NCBI GenBank assembly: GCA_965207385.1
Contig: CBDBLZ010000021.1
Span: 186,001 to 250,000 of the forward strand
Source of the DNA: CAZXEU01 sp965207385
GTDB lineage: Bacteria; Bacteroidota; Rhodothermia; Rhodothermales; Bin80
Reading direction: 5' to 3'
Length of the DNA: 64,000 bases
Shown: piece after piece, positions 25,119 to 34,281 of the stretch
Layout: each line of letters opens with the position of its first letter
Position numbering within the stretch: position 1 is the stretch's first letter
Program-made: the position numbers and the translations under genes
The notes under the pieces: generated by a model
What the model saw: the letters and a program-made list of their open reading frames with translations, nothing else
What the model was told of the DNA's origin: nothing
The model's database searches: none

Positions 25119-27458
25119 TCAGTTTCGCACGGGCTTGTTGTTAGTAAGCAATCCGCGAATGCGCTCCTGTGTCTTCGGCTGGCCTAGCAGGCCCAGGAAT
25201 ACCTCCCGCTCAAGATCCAGCATATACTGCTCGGTTACTTCCTGCGGCCCCGTCAGGTTGCCTCCCGTGAAGACGTGCGCCAGCCGGCCTGCAAGGTAGC
25301 GGTCGTAATCCGTGATAAAGCGTCCCTGGTGCATCTGGTAGATTCCCACCTGCAATACGGCGTACCCGGGCCGTCCGAGTACGCGAAATCCCGTGGCCAC
25401 CGGCGGCATGTATCCCAGTTCTGAGAGCCGGACAACTTCCTGCGCCGCAACGTGGAAGCGGCGGTCCATGTGCAACACCACAGGCAGTTGCCTGGGCAGA
25501 AAGCCCATTTCCTGGGCCTGGCGCGCGCTCGTGGCGACGCGGGCCATCGCGACGGTCTCGTAGTACTTCCGTACAAAGGCCTGCAGGTCGCTATCGTAGC
25601 CTGTGCTTTCCCGAGCGGCACGGGCGGCAAGCCGCATCGTGCCGGTTCCGGCGGGGATGAGTCCAACGCCCAGCTCCACCAGTCCCAGGTAAGACTCGGC
25701 CGCCGCCACGGGGTGGCAGGAAGCCATCACCAATTCGCAGCCCCCTCCGAGCGCACGCTGGTGCACGGCCGCGACGACGGGCTTGGCCGCATAGTGGACC
25801 CGCTGCATGGTTTGCTGGAACGTGGCGATATAGCGATCCAGGAGCCCGAAATCACCCTGCTGCAGGGCATGAGCCATTTCCATGAGGTTGGCACCGGCAG
25901 AAAAGTGCGTGCCGGTGTTCCCTATGACAAGGCCTCGAAGGTCCCTGTCGCTTTCCACGCGGTCTATGGCTGCCAGCATGCTCTCGATAACGCGCCTGCC
26001 CATGGTGTTGGCCTTGGAGCGAAATTCGAGCAGCGCGACACCATCGCCGAGGTCGCGAAGCACGGCTTCGGCATTGGACCATATCTCCGGCTTGCTTCCG
26101 ATGATCACTTCGTCGCGGTGGGCCGCCACTTCCACGTAGGCCTGATTGGCCGGCACAAACACGGAACGGCGATCCGTGCCATAGAACGAATCGTGCCGGC
26201 CTCGTTGCATGCCTCGCACCCAGTCCGGAACGGGAATCGCGCGCGAATCCATATCCCGCAGCACGCGGTGAAGACCCAGCACGTCCCACGTCTCGAAGAG
26301 CCCCAGCTGCCAGCCGAATCCCCAGCGAAGCGCCCGGTCTATACTGGCAGGGCTGTCCGAAATCTCACCTACGCGGCGGGCGGCGTAGGCCATCGTATCC
26401 AGCATGGTATCGCGGAAGAAGCTGCCGGCACGGCCGGCGTCTTCGTAGAGAGCGCGCACCCTCTCTTCGAGCCCGCCCCTCTTCTTCCACTGCCGGAGAT
26501 CTCCCACGTCCATGGGCTCTGCAGGCGTGTACTGCATGGACGAAGGGTCGAGAGAGAGGATCTCACCTGCCACCTTGCGATAGAAACCTGCCCGTGTCTT
26601 GGCCCCCAGCGCGCCTTGCTCCACCAGGGCATCCAGAATCGCGGGACTCCGAAAGCGTTCGCGGCTTTCGTCGTGTGGCACGCTCTCGTACAGGTTTTGC
26701 GCTACCAGCCGCATGACATCCAGACCCACCACGTCCGCCGTGCGGAAGGTGGCCGATTTCGGCCGGCCGACCAGCGGGCCGGTCAGCGCATCAATCTCTT
26801 CTATCGTGTACTGGCCGCGCGCAAAGTAGGCGATCGCTCCCATCATGGCATAAATGCCAATCCGGTTGCCTATGAAATACGGTACATCCTTGGCAACGAC
26901 AATGCCCTTGCCCAGGTGCACGCGGCCGAACCGCGATATCCGCCGCACGACGGCCGGATCGGTGTCCGCCGTCGGCACGAGCTCCAGCAGCTTGAGATAC
27001 CTGGGCGGATTGAAGAAGTGCGTGCCGAGCGTACGGCGGCGCAGGTCAGCGGACAGGCCGGCCGTGATATCGCGAACGGGTATGCCGCTCGTATTCGTGG
27101 AAACGACCGCGCCATCGCCCACATGCTCCTGCACGCGCTGCATGATCCGGCGCTTTATGTCAAGCCGCTCCACGACGGCTTCCACGACCCAGTCCGCGTC
27201 CGCTATGCGAGCGAAATCGTCTTCGAAATTGCCAAGCGAAATGCGCCTTGCCACATCCTTGGCGAAGAACGGATCCGGCTTTATGCGTGTGGACGCCTTG
27301 AAGTACTTCTTGACCAGAGCATTGCGGTCAGCGCCTTCATTCGCCGGAAGGTCCAGAAGCAGGACCCGCAAGCCAGCGTTTGCAAGGTGTGCGGCTATCT
27401 GGGCTCCCATCGTGCCCGCTCCCAGCACGGCCGCCGACAGGAATGGTTTTTCCGGCAT
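25119..27458 (-). CDS. fadN: 3-hydroxyacyl-CoA dehydrogenase/enoyl-CoA hydratase fusion (FadN type)
   Basis: This 779-residue enzyme covers the hydration and second oxidation steps of beta-oxidation. The N-terminal NAD-binding fold reads AAVLGAGTMGAQIAAHLANAG, followed by the catalytic-His motif GTHFFNPPRYLKLLE near residue 145 and the C-terminal dehydrogenase domain to about residue 400. The hydratase/isomerase half comes last, with FSAGANLMEM near 515 and ALGGGCELVMA near 570; its glutamates are in GCE and LVELG. This order, dehydrogenase first, is that of FadN rather than E. coli FadB/FadJ. It heads the operon. A 17-bp inverted repeat lies about 115 bp upstream of the ATG. Confidence 0.92.
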   Translation of the reverse strand: MPEKPFLSAAVLGAGTMGAQIAAHLANAGLRVLLLDLPANEGADRNALVKKYFKASTRIKPDPFFAKDVARRISLGNFEDDFARIADADWVVEAVVERLDIKRRIMQRVQEHVGDGAVVSTNTSGIPVRDITAGLSADLRRRTLGTHFFNPPRYLKLLELVPTADTDPAVVRRISRFGRVHLGKGIVVAKDVPYFIGNRIGIYAMMGAIAYFARGQYTIEEIDALTGPLVGRPKSATFRTADVVGLDVMRLVAQNLYESVPHDESRERFRSPAILDALVEQGALGAKTRAGFYRKVAGEILSLDPSSMQYTPAEPMDVGDLRQWKKRGGLEERVRALYEDAGRAGSFFRDTMLDTMAYAARRVGEISDSPASIDRALRWGFGWQLGLFETWDVLGLHRVLRDMDSRAIPVPDWVRGMQRGRHDSFYGTDRRSVFVPANQAYVEVAAHRDEVIIGSKPEIWSNAEAVLRDLGDGVALLEFRSKANTMGRRVIESMLAAIDRVESDRDLRGLVIGNTGTHFSAGANLMEMAHALQQGDFGLLDRYIATFQQTMQRVHYAAKPVVAAVHQRALGGGCELVMASCHPVAAAESYLGLVELGVGLIPAGTGTMRLAARAARESTGYDSDLQAFVRKYYETVAMARVATSARQAQEMGFLPRQLPVVLHMDRRFHVAAQEVVRLSELGYMPPVATGFRVLGRPGYAVLQVGIYQMHQGRFITDYDRYLAGRLAHVFTGGNLTGPQEVTEQYMLDLEREVFLGLLGQPKTQERIRGLLTNNKPVRN

Positions 27459-27572
27459 CGTATTGAACGCTTCCGTGATGGACTACGTCTGCTCGCGAAA
27501 CACGCCAGCCCGCACCAGGAGGATTGAGCGCACTCCTAAAATAGTAACGTTCACCCGCCTCTTCCACTGCGA

Positions 27573-27589
27573 CCAATTCGTGAATTTGG
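27573..27589. promoter_or_regulatory. Inverted repeat upstream of fad operon, possible operator
   Basis: The sequence CCAATTCGTGAATTTGG is an almost perfect dyad (CCAATTC against GAATTTGG, with one extra T). It lies about 115 bp before the fadN start and within the space between fadN and the divergent end of the GAGN-repeat gene. Beta-oxidation operons are often controlled by TetR- or FadR-type repressors that bind such sites. No regulator gene is adjacent, so this is a weak candidate. Confidence 0.3.
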
Positions 27590-27648
27590 CCGCCAGCGGC
27601 GACGCAACCGGTGGTATCAAATCGAGTCCCTACGCCCCGAAATCGTGG

Positions 27649-28542
27649 CTAGAGCCGCTTCAGCGTGACGTTTCCGACACCTGCATGCATCTTCAGCTGG
27701 GGACCACCCGCGTTGATCTTCCCAGAGAATGATTTCTTGAGTAGCTTGCCTGTCACCTCGATGGGAAATTCGCAGTCAGCCGATCCGAGCGAAGCCGTAC
27801 CAACCACGTCAACATCCAGATCATCTGCAAGCTCAACCGTTACGTTCCCTGCACCGGTGCGAAGTTCGGAATCCTCCTGGGGTTGGCGCGCGATTTCAGC
27901 ATAAATATTGCCCGCGCCTGATGTCACATCCAGTGCGCCAAGCTGGCCGCTCAGATCTATGTTCCCGGCTCCCGTTCGGATAGACGCAGACGAAATATCG
28001 CCGGAAATATCAAGATTGCCGGCGCCGCTGGCGATCTCCACCGTGCCCGTGAGCTTCTCGATAATGACATTCCCCGCACCCGTCGCTCCCGTGACGTTCC
28101 CGCTGAGCTTTGCAATATTCACGTTGCCGGCGCCGTTTTCAAACGCCACGTTGAACTCCTCGGGAACTTGCACTTCGAGATGAACCCGCAGACCCGCACG
28201 TTTGCGCCACCTCATCCCCCGGCCCTCGCCTTCAAACCGCGAGTGTACCCTTATGTCGTTGCCGCTCTTGTTGAAAGAGTATTCGTGGTGCTCAAGCAGA
28301 TCCTCGAACGATTCCCGGCCCTCGCCCCGCGCCGTGCGGCCAAGCGTAATGGTCACGACATTTTCCCGGACCACTTCTACCTCAATATTGCCGTGGTCCA
28401 GATCAAAGTGCACCGTGCCGCCGGGGCGCACGGCGAATTCCTCCCGTACAACATTTCGCTCCTGGCCTTGCGCAGCATGCGCGTACAGCGGAATTAGCAG
28501 GCCTAGAAGCCACCCTGTGCGGGCACGGCTATACTGTCGCAT
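27649..28542 (-). CDS. DUF4097-like beta-helix protein with GAGN repeats, exported
   Basis: This 297-residue protein starts at ATG 28542, where a basic start and hydrophobic core (GWLLGLLIPLYAHAAQG) form a signal peptide; the longer frame to 28641 would hide it. Residues about 35-140 are a beta-rich head. From about residue 140 to 270 the motif GAGN recurs six times (GAGNVNI, GAGNVII, GAGNLDI, GAGNIDL, GAGNIYA, GAGNVTV) at about 18-25 residue steps, and a final GVGNVTL closes the protein. This is the pattern of DUF4097/putative adhesin proteins, which form parallel beta-helices. Its role is unknown; a cell-surface or periplasmic position is inferred. It appears monocistronic. Confidence 0.7.
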   Translation of the reverse strand: MRQYSRARTGWLLGLLIPLYAHAAQGQERNVVREEFAVRPGGTVHFDLDHGNIEVEVVRENVVTITLGRTARGEGRESFEDLLEHHEYSFNKSGNDIRVHSRFEGEGRGMRWRKRAGLRVHLEVQVPEEFNVAFENGAGNVNIAKLSGNVTGATGAGNVIIEKLTGTVEIASGAGNLDISGDISSASIRTGAGNIDLSGQLGALDVTSGAGNIYAEIARQPQEDSELRTGAGNVTVELADDLDVDVVGTASLGSADCEFPIEVTGKLLKKSFSGKINAGGPQLKMHAGVGNVTLKRL

Positions 28543-28719
28543 GGGTATACCTCTTTCGGTACGGGTGGCACTTCCCTTTATTTCGTTACGTGAAAGCGCT
28601 GGTCGAGTTGCAAATCCAAGGAAATCAAGCCGGATTGGCAACTGAGCCTGTTACAGTGCCGGCGGAATCCGGGCCGGCCCCCTTGCGTTGAAGGGGGGCT
28701 CAAACCAGATTCTTCTTCC

Positions 28720-29178
28720 ATGCAAATCAAGCTGCGGCGCCTGGATGACGCCTTCCATTTCCTGGCCTCCAACGAGGCGGGCAACGAGGTACACCTGGAC
28801 ACGGGTCCCGAGGAAGGCGGCAGCGGCCAGGGAGCAGGTCCCATGCAGGCCGTCATAATGGCACTGGGGGGCTGCAGCGGAATTGACATCGTACTAATAC
28901 TGAAGAAGGGGCGCCAGCGGATCGACAGCTTCGATATCGAAATCAGTTACGAACGGGCAGCGGGCCCGCCACCTGCCCTGTTTTCTCAGATTCGCGTGCA
29001 CTACATACTGCACGGAAGCCTGCAGCCCGAGAAAGTGCGCCGTGCCGTGGACCTCAGCATCAACAAGTACTGCTCCGTCGCCCGGATCCTGGAAAAGACG
29101 GCATCCATTGCGGCTTCCTATTCGGTAAACGGCACGCGCTATGAGCTCGATGCCGCCCCTCAAGCGACCCACCCCTAA
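28720..29178 (+). CDS. OsmC family protein, YhfA-like
   Basis: This 152-residue protein has the OsmC/Ohr fold. The two redox cysteines lie in MALGGCSGIDIVLILKKG and NKYCSVARIL. The first motif, with GGCSGID and a following lysine-rich helix, is closer to the YhfA subgroup than to Ohr, which has a different first-Cys context. Family members reduce organic hydroperoxides or remain uncharacterised. The ATG at 28720 begins MQIKLRRLDDAFHF, a typical start. It is divergent from the GAGN-repeat gene and followed 22 bp later by a second OsmC protein. Confidence 0.85.
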   Translation: MQIKLRRLDDAFHFLASNEAGNEVHLDTGPEEGGSGQGAGPMQAVIMALGGCSGIDIVLILKKGRQRIDSFDIEISYERAAGPPPALFSQIRVHYILHGSLQPEKVRRAVDLSINKYCSVARILEKTASIAASYSVNGTRYELDAAPQATHP

Positions 29179-29200
29179 TCAATCGAACCCCAAAATACCC

Positions 29201-29632
29201 ATGGTAACCCGTCAATCTGAAGCGTCCTGGGAAGGCGATCTGCGCTCCGGGCACGGTAGCATCAAAATGAGCCGCAGCGGCCAGGAACAGGGTTTCTCCT
29301 TCGCCTCGCGCCTGGAAAGCGGGGAAGGTACAAGCCCGGAAGAGCTCGTGGCCGCGGCGCACGCAGGCTGCTACGCCATGGCCCTGTCAAACGAGCTAGC
29401 GAGCAGCGGACACACGCCCGAACGGGTGGACGCCTCCGCGGTCGTTCAATTCGGTCCCGATCCGGCCGGCGGTTTTCATATCCCCAGGATCGACCTGACG
29501 GTGCGCGCCAGGGTTCCGGGTCTGGATGCGGCAACGTTCCAGAAGTTTGCTGAGGGAGCAAGGGTCGGATGCCCGATCTCCAAGCTCTACGCCGGAACGA
29601 CCATCGGGCTAGACGCCGAGCTGACCGGCTAG
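29201..29632 (+). CDS. osmC: OsmC family peroxiredoxin
   Basis: This 143-residue protein reduces organic hydroperoxides, or is predicted to do so. The motifs SPEELVAAAHAGCYAMALSNEL and GARVGCPISKLYAG place the two catalytic cysteines as in OsmC. I start it at ATG 29201 (MVTRQSEASWEGDL), where the family sequence begins; the longer open frame from 29141 overlaps the upstream gene and carries no family sequence. It is likely co-transcribed with the YhfA-like gene. It is convergent with the amylase gene, with 60 bp between the stops. Confidence 0.88.
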   Translation: MVTRQSEASWEGDLRSGHGSIKMSRSGQEQGFSFASRLESGEGTSPEELVAAAHAGCYAMALSNELASSGHTPERVDASAVVQFGPDPAGGFHIPRIDLTVRARVPGLDAATFQKFAEGARVGCPISKLYAGTTIGLDAELTG

Positions 29633-29692
29633 GGCGGGCAGTCCACGTCCTGTTTCAGGGCTCGGGACAAGGACCCGTCGCAGCGGCCGTCG

Positions 29693-31549
29693 CTAACGGC
29701 GGATCCACACCTGCGCTGTACGGGGCGCCAATGTCAGCCCCCCCTCCCCGGCGGTTACAGTACCCGGGAAGGCGTTCTCGTACCCGTCCAGGTCAACGGC
29801 GAGACTCCGTTCCGCATCCGAGGCGTTGAAGGCGACGACAGCGCGCCGGTCTCCGAGCGCGCGCTCATACGCGAGCACACGTGCACCGTTATCGACCGAG
29901 AGGTAGTCGAGACTGCCGTCCGCGAACAGCCGCGCATGCTGCCGCCGCATCGCGATGAGTTGCCGGTATACTTCCAGCAGCGCGGTGTCGGGGCTGACAG
30001 CATCACGCCGCCGGGCCAGACCCATCGGGTGCGCCGTCTCGTCTTCATACGCAAGGTCAGGCCATACAAGCGGCTTGCGCGTATCCGGGTCATCCGCACC
30101 CCACATTCCCAGTTCGTCCCCATTCCAGATGTGGGGGGCGCCCGGATACGTGAACTGCTGCACCAGAATCATGTGCTGGATGCTGCGCGTTCGTGCGTCC
30201 GGACGCTCGAGTTTGTATTCGGGATTCTGCCGCGGATTAACCCCGTACTTGTAGGGCACCGGATTGTATATGGACGTGGAGATTCTGGGCGTGTCGTGGC
30301 TGGCCGCAAGATTCATCATGGCCTTCTGAAACTGCTCGGGTACGCCGCGGGAAACCGAGTCAAGGTGCGCGACATACTCCGAGGCGGCAAGGTGTGGAGG
30401 CGCCTCGGCAAAAAAGCTCCTTGTCGGCATGTACCACCGGTAATTCATGACAGCGTCGAAAACATCCCCTTGCAGCCACGCCGCCGGATCCTGCATGTGA
30501 TCAGGCCAGGACTCCCACCACACTTCGCCCACCAGGTACGCTTCCGGATTAATGCTGCGGACGAACCGCCGGTAATCGCGCCAGAACCCGAGGGGAACCA
30601 TCTCCGCCACGTCCAGCCGGAATCCGTCAATGCCGTCCGACGGGTCGCCGTCCCCGTCAGGGTCAAGCCACCGCCGGGTAACATTCAGGATGTGTGCCTT
30701 GACTTCGGGGTGCATGTCACCCTCATGAGCGCCCCGCGTGGTGTCCCGTCCCACTTTCGCCAGTTCGGGCAGCTGCTTTACACCGCTCCAGCCGTGGTAG
30801 AAGAACTCATTGGTGTCGGCCGTAGCCGGATCGTCCAACGAAACGATATCATACCATTCGGCAAAACGTGAATCAGCCTGGTTCTCCACAAGGTCCTGCC
30901 ACGCCCAGAACCTGACACCGGTATGATTCCAGGAGTAGTCCAGGATGATGCGCATGCCGCGCGCATGTAATTCGCGGACGAGCTCCAGGAAGAGGCTGTC
31001 CGCCGCCGTCCACTGCCACGTTTCGGGATCCAGCGGATTCTCCGAGGCCATGATCGCTGCGTCGCCCGCCGGATCAGGGCCAAAATTTCGATCGATGTGG
31101 CGGTAGTTGCGGGCATCAAACTTGTGCAGGGATGGCGCGTCATTGACGGGGTTGAAGTAAAGCGCCGTCACTCCAAGGTCCTCAAGGTAGTCCAGCTTGT
31201 CCAGCACACCCTGAAGGTCACCACCGTAGCGGCGGGCCTGAGCCGCATAGTAGAATCCCCTTCCCAGCTCCTCGGCCCAGGGCTCCTGCCTGTACCAGTC
31301 TTGCGTCCAGGGCGTCGGATGCCAGTCCACGGACGAAATGTCCGGCCGTGCCCCGTCCATGTCCGCTGGCGCAGGATCGTTCGACGGATCGCCGTTGCGA
31401 AACCGCTCCACGAACACCTGATACCAGACGGCATCGTGCGACCACGAAGGAGCGCCGAGGTGTACATCGCCGGTATCGGTCCGTGAGCACGACAGCAATC
31501 CCAGAGCCAGAAGTGCCAGAAGTGCCGGGCCGTTAGCGCAAGTAGTCAT
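29693..31549 (-). CDS. Secreted GH13 alpha-amylase family lipoprotein
   Basis: This glycoside hydrolase acts on alpha-glucans outside the cytoplasm. From ATG 31549 the product is 618 residues with a short hydrophobic signal and lipobox GLLSC (Cys21). The catalytic barrel starts at AVWYQVFVERFRNGDPSND. Conserved GH13 regions are visible: the Asp nucleophile in GFRLDVAEM, the Glu acid/base in YLVGEVWWES and the transition-state Asp in AASHDTPRI. The architecture is similar to neopullulanase/cyclomaltodextrinase, with a small beta domain at the C-terminus. The cupin gene overlaps its start by 17 bp on the same strand. No susC/susD pair adjoins it, so it is probably independent of the later glycan locus. 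Confidence 0.88.
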   Translation of the reverse strand: MTTCANGPALLALLALGLLSCSRTDTGDVHLGAPSWSHDAVWYQVFVERFRNGDPSNDPAPADMDGARPDISSVDWHPTPWTQDWYRQEPWAEELGRGFYYAAQARRYGGDLQGVLDKLDYLEDLGVTALYFNPVNDAPSLHKFDARNYRHIDRNFGPDPAGDAAIMASENPLDPETWQWTAADSLFLELVRELHARGMRIILDYSWNHTGVRFWAWQDLVENQADSRFAEWYDIVSLDDPATADTNEFFYHGWSGVKQLPELAKVGRDTTRGAHEGDMHPEVKAHILNVTRRWLDPDGDGDPSDGIDGFRLDVAEMVPLGFWRDYRRFVRSINPEAYLVGEVWWESWPDHMQDPAAWLQGDVFDAVMNYRWYMPTRSFFAEAPPHLAASEYVAHLDSVSRGVPEQFQKAMMNLAASHDTPRISTSIYNPVPYKYGVNPRQNPEYKLERPDARTRSIQHMILVQQFTYPGAPHIWNGDELGMWGADDPDTRKPLVWPDLAYEDETAHPMGLARRRDAVSPDTALLEVYRQLIAMRRQHARLFADGSLDYLSVDNGARVLAYERALGDRRAVVAFNASDAERSLAVDLDGYENAFPGTVTAGEGGLTLAPRTAQVWIRR

Positions 31550-31904
31550 CGGTCTTGTCCAGCCAGTCCTGTCGGGGCGGACAGAATATGTCCACATCCA
31601 GCGTATCCTCCAGTGCTACGGCCTTGTGAGGAAGGTTGGAAGGGATAACCAGCACCTCGCCTTCGTGCACCACCACCTCCTGACTCCCCTCCTCTCCCAG
31701 CCAGAACCGCATGGAACCCTTGAGCACATACGTCAATTGCTCGTTGTCATGCTGATGCCACGGCACCACGCAATCCTTTTCCAGGTATACGTGAGCGATC
31801 ATCATGCGCTCTCCGGTGACCAGGCGCCTGCCAAGGAGCGGCTTGACGGACTCAATGGGCATGTCATCCCATCGGTACAGCGTAGCGAAAGAACGATCCG
31901 GCAT
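31533..31904 (-). CDS. Cupin-domain protein
   Basis: This 123-residue single-domain cupin starts at ATG 31904; a TTG at 31925 in the same frame is less likely. The first cupin motif is VVPWHQHDNEQLTYVLKG, with two His and a Glu as metal ligands, and the second is VLVIPSNLPHKAVAL, with the last His. These four ligands suggest a bound metal ion. Cupins of this size include mannose isomerase-like, quercetinase-like and purely sensory proteins, so the activity is open. It overlaps the start of the amylase gene by 17 bp, suggesting co-expression. It is divergent from the amidohydrolase gene. Confidence 0.8.
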   Translation of the reverse strand: MPDRSFATLYRWDDMPIESVKPLLGRRLVTGERMMIAHVYLEKDCVVPWHQHDNEQLTYVLKGSMRFWLGEEGSQEVVVHEGEVLVIPSNLPHKAVALEDTLDVDIFCPPRQDWLDKTDDYLR

Positions 31905-31995
31905 TTTAATAGATTGTCTGTCCAATGAGGCTGCAAGATCCGAAAATTACGGGTGGCCTGCAGTAGAGCGCGACACAACCAACCGGAGGCAAGTC

Positions 31996-33714
31996 ATGGA
32001 CAAGCTTTGTTGTACACTCCTGGCGGCCGCCGGCATAGCCGCCGTCCTGACGGGCTGCAGGGCCCCAGACGAGTCTGCTACGCTTGTACTGACGAACGGC
32101 CACGTCGTAACCGTTGACGGCCTGGTACCCGAGGCCGAGGCACTTGCTGTGGCCGGCGACACCATCATGGCCGTCGGCAGCAGCCAGGAAATGGAGGCGT
32201 ACATCGGGGAAAACACGCGGGTCCTTGATCTTGGCGGCATGCTGGCAATCCCGGGCTTCATTGAGGGCCACGGCCACTACATGGGAATGGGTGAAGCGAG
32301 AATGATCCTTGACCTGACGACGGCCTCCAGCTGGCAGGACATCGTCGACATGGTGGAGGACGCTGTCGGAGATGCCGAGCCCGGAAGCTGGATCACGGGT
32401 CGCGGCTGGCACCAGGAAAAGTGGGACTCGGTACCGGAGGGCGTGGTGGACGGCGTGCCGACACACCATGACCTGAGCGCCGTTTCGCCCGAGAACCCGG
32501 TCTACCTGAGGCATGCAAGCGGTCATGCGGGCTTCGCCAACGAGGCAGCCATGCGCGAGGCGGGTGTCAGCCCCGAGACACCCAATCCACCGGGAGGAGA
32601 GATCATTCGCGACGCGCGCGGACAGCTTACCGGTCTCTTCCGTGAAACGGCGGCGGGAGTCATCGGCGCAGCTCTGGCGCGAGCTAGGGAGTCCATGACG
32701 CCCGAAGAGCTCGAGGCAGAGGCGCGCGAGCAGGTGCGGCTTGCCGCCGAAGAGAATCTGTCCAACGGCATCACTTCCTTCCAGGATGCAGGCTCCAGCT
32801 TCGCGACCATAGATTTGCTTAAGCGCCTGGCCGACGAAGGCCAGCTGCCTGTGCGGCTCTACGTGATGATCCGCAGCGACAACGAGAGCCTTGCGGAAAA
32901 AATGGAGCAGTATCGCATGGTGGGCTATGCCAACAACACGCTTACCGTGAGATCCATCAAGTGGTCTATTGACGGAGCCCTCGGCTCGCACGGCGCGTGG
33001 CTGCTGGAGCCGTATGCCGATATGCCCTCCAGTAGGGGCCTCAATACCGCTGATCCTGCCGCGGTTGTGCGTACTACGGAGCTGGCACTCGAGCACGGCT
33101 TCCAGGTAAACGTGCACGCCATCGGTGACCGCGCAAATCGCGAGGTGCTCGACATCTTCGAAACGGCCTTTGACGGCGCGCCGGCGCCTGAAAACCTGCG
33201 CTGGCGCATTGAGCATGCCCAACACCTGCATCCCGACGACATCCCGCGCTTTGGCGAGCTTGGCGTGATCGCATCCATGCAGGGGGTGCATTGCATTTCC
33301 GACGCTCCCTGGGTCATCCGGCGCCTCGGGGAAACGCGGGCGCGGCTGGGAGCATACGTCTGGCAGGATCTGTGGCAGACCGGCGCCGTCGTAAACAACG
33401 GCAGTGACGCCCCCGTGGAAGATGTCGATCCCATCGCCAGCTTCTACGCCACGGTCAGCCGCAAGCTGGCCGACGGCAGCGTCTTTTACGCAGACCAGCG
33501 CCTCTCCCGGCATCAGGCGCTGCAGTCCTACACGCTCAACAATGCCTACGCAGCCTTTGAGGAGGATATCAAGGGCTCCCTGACGGTCGGCAAGCTGGCC
33601 GACATCACGGTCCTGTCAAAGGACATCATGACAATCGACGAGGACGAGATTCCCACCGCGGAGGTGGTCTACACCATTGTAGGCGGCAAGGTGCTCTACG
33701 AGAGAGATGCCTAG
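31996..33714 (+). CDS. Amidohydrolase family lipoprotein, YtcJ-like
   Basis: This 572-residue metal-dependent hydrolase belongs to the amidohydrolase-3 family. ATG 31996 follows a CCGGAGG ribosome-binding site and gives a lipobox VLTGC (Cys21), so the protein is exported and lipid-anchored. Motifs in order are FIEGHGHYMGMG (metal-binding HxH), HASGHAGFAN, the lysine/His region SIDGALGSHGAWL, VNVHAIGDRANREVL, RIEHAQHLH, then NNGSDAPVEDVDP with the catalytic Asp. Its substrate is unknown; family members hydrolyse cyclic amides or N-formyl groups. The stop overlaps the convergent TMEM220-like gene by 4 bp (CTAG, 33711-33714). Confidence 0.88.
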   Translation: MDKLCCTLLAAAGIAAVLTGCRAPDESATLVLTNGHVVTVDGLVPEAEALAVAGDTIMAVGSSQEMEAYIGENTRVLDLGGMLAIPGFIEGHGHYMGMGEARMILDLTTASSWQDIVDMVEDAVGDAEPGSWITGRGWHQEKWDSVPEGVVDGVPTHHDLSAVSPENPVYLRHASGHAGFANEAAMREAGVSPETPNPPGGEIIRDARGQLTGLFRETAAGVIGAALARARESMTPEELEAEAREQVRLAAEENLSNGITSFQDAGSSFATIDLLKRLADEGQLPVRLYVMIRSDNESLAEKMEQYRMVGYANNTLTVRSIKWSIDGALGSHGAWLLEPYADMPSSRGLNTADPAAVVRTTELALEHGFQVNVHAIGDRANREVLDIFETAFDGAPAPENLRWRIEHAQHLHPDDIPRFGELGVIASMQGVHCISDAPWVIRRLGETRARLGAYVWQDLWQTGAVVNNGSDAPVEDVDPIASFYATVSRKLADGSVFYADQRLSRHQALQSYTLNNAYAAFEEDIKGSLTVGKLADITVLSKDIMTIDEDEIPTAEVVYTIVGGKVLYERDA

Positions 33715-34052
33715 GCTTGCCGCCGCCTCCGCGTGAGCAGTACCAGGAAACCCATGTAGAGCGCGATAAGGAGACACCCCATCATCTCGCGTCCCTCCTC
33801 GTCAAAGAAATACTGCTGCTCGGCCACCACCCGCCACGCATACACCAGCCCCGTGACCAATGCGACGGCCCCGAAGACCACCGGGGCTGCGACCGGCAGG
33901 CGCTTCAGGTGATACAGCACTCCCGCCGTTGCGGCCAGTAGGTACAGGCCCCACCAGATCACCATGTCCGGATCGTTGTGCTGCCACACAGCGCACAGGA
34001 GAAAGAACCCTGCGGCGGACAGGTTGACCAGACCGAGAATCCTGTCCTTCAT
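33711..34052 (-). CDS. TMEM220-like membrane protein
   Basis: This 113-residue protein has four hydrophobic helices. The first helix is followed by the conserved QHNDPD motif (AVWQHNDPDMVIWWGLY), which is the hallmark of the transmembrane-220 family found in bacteria and animals. The later REMMGCLLIALYMGFLVL also fits. The function of the family is not known. A basic RRRRQA tail is at the cytoplasmic end. It is followed on the opposite strand by the amidohydrolase stop, and a gap of about 230 bp with no recognised gene separates it from the acyltransferase gene. Confidence 0.75.
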   Translation of the reverse strand: MKDRILGLVNLSAAGFFLLCAVWQHNDPDMVIWWGLYLLAATAGVLYHLKRLPVAAPVVFGAVALVTGLVYAWRVVAEQQYFFDEEGREMMGCLLIALYMGFLVLLTRRRRQA

Positions 34053-34281
34053 GGGTCAGTGGTCGCGGGATCCGGGCGCGGCCTGCACGCCGAGCGAGAC
34101 GGAAGACCTGTGCCCAGAAATCATGGCATGAAATGCAGGTCGACAGTGCAGTACCCGGGCGCGGGGAGCGCGTTCCTCGCCAGGTGGGCGCAGACGCGGG
34201 GCAATGCGCGGAGCCTGCCGGCACGCGCCGCTGCGCAAGGGCGAAGGCGCTGCCAACTTCGCATGGCCGGGCGCGGACTCT

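Noticed and set aside
25452..27527. 691-residue open frame on the + strand opposite fadN
   Set aside because: It lies wholly antisense to a well-conserved fusion enzyme with all its catalytic motifs, and GC-rich codon bias routinely opens such shadow frames. No domain was seen.
31906..33513. 535-residue open frame antisense to the amidohydrolase gene
   Set aside because: Same reason: the opposite strand carries an intact family with metal motifs, lipobox and ribosome-binding site.
34053..34281. Possible structured RNA in the gap between the acyltransferase and TMEM220-like genes
   Set aside because: The sequence is GC-rich with short stems, but no family pattern such as tmRNA, SRP RNA or a riboswitch was recognised.
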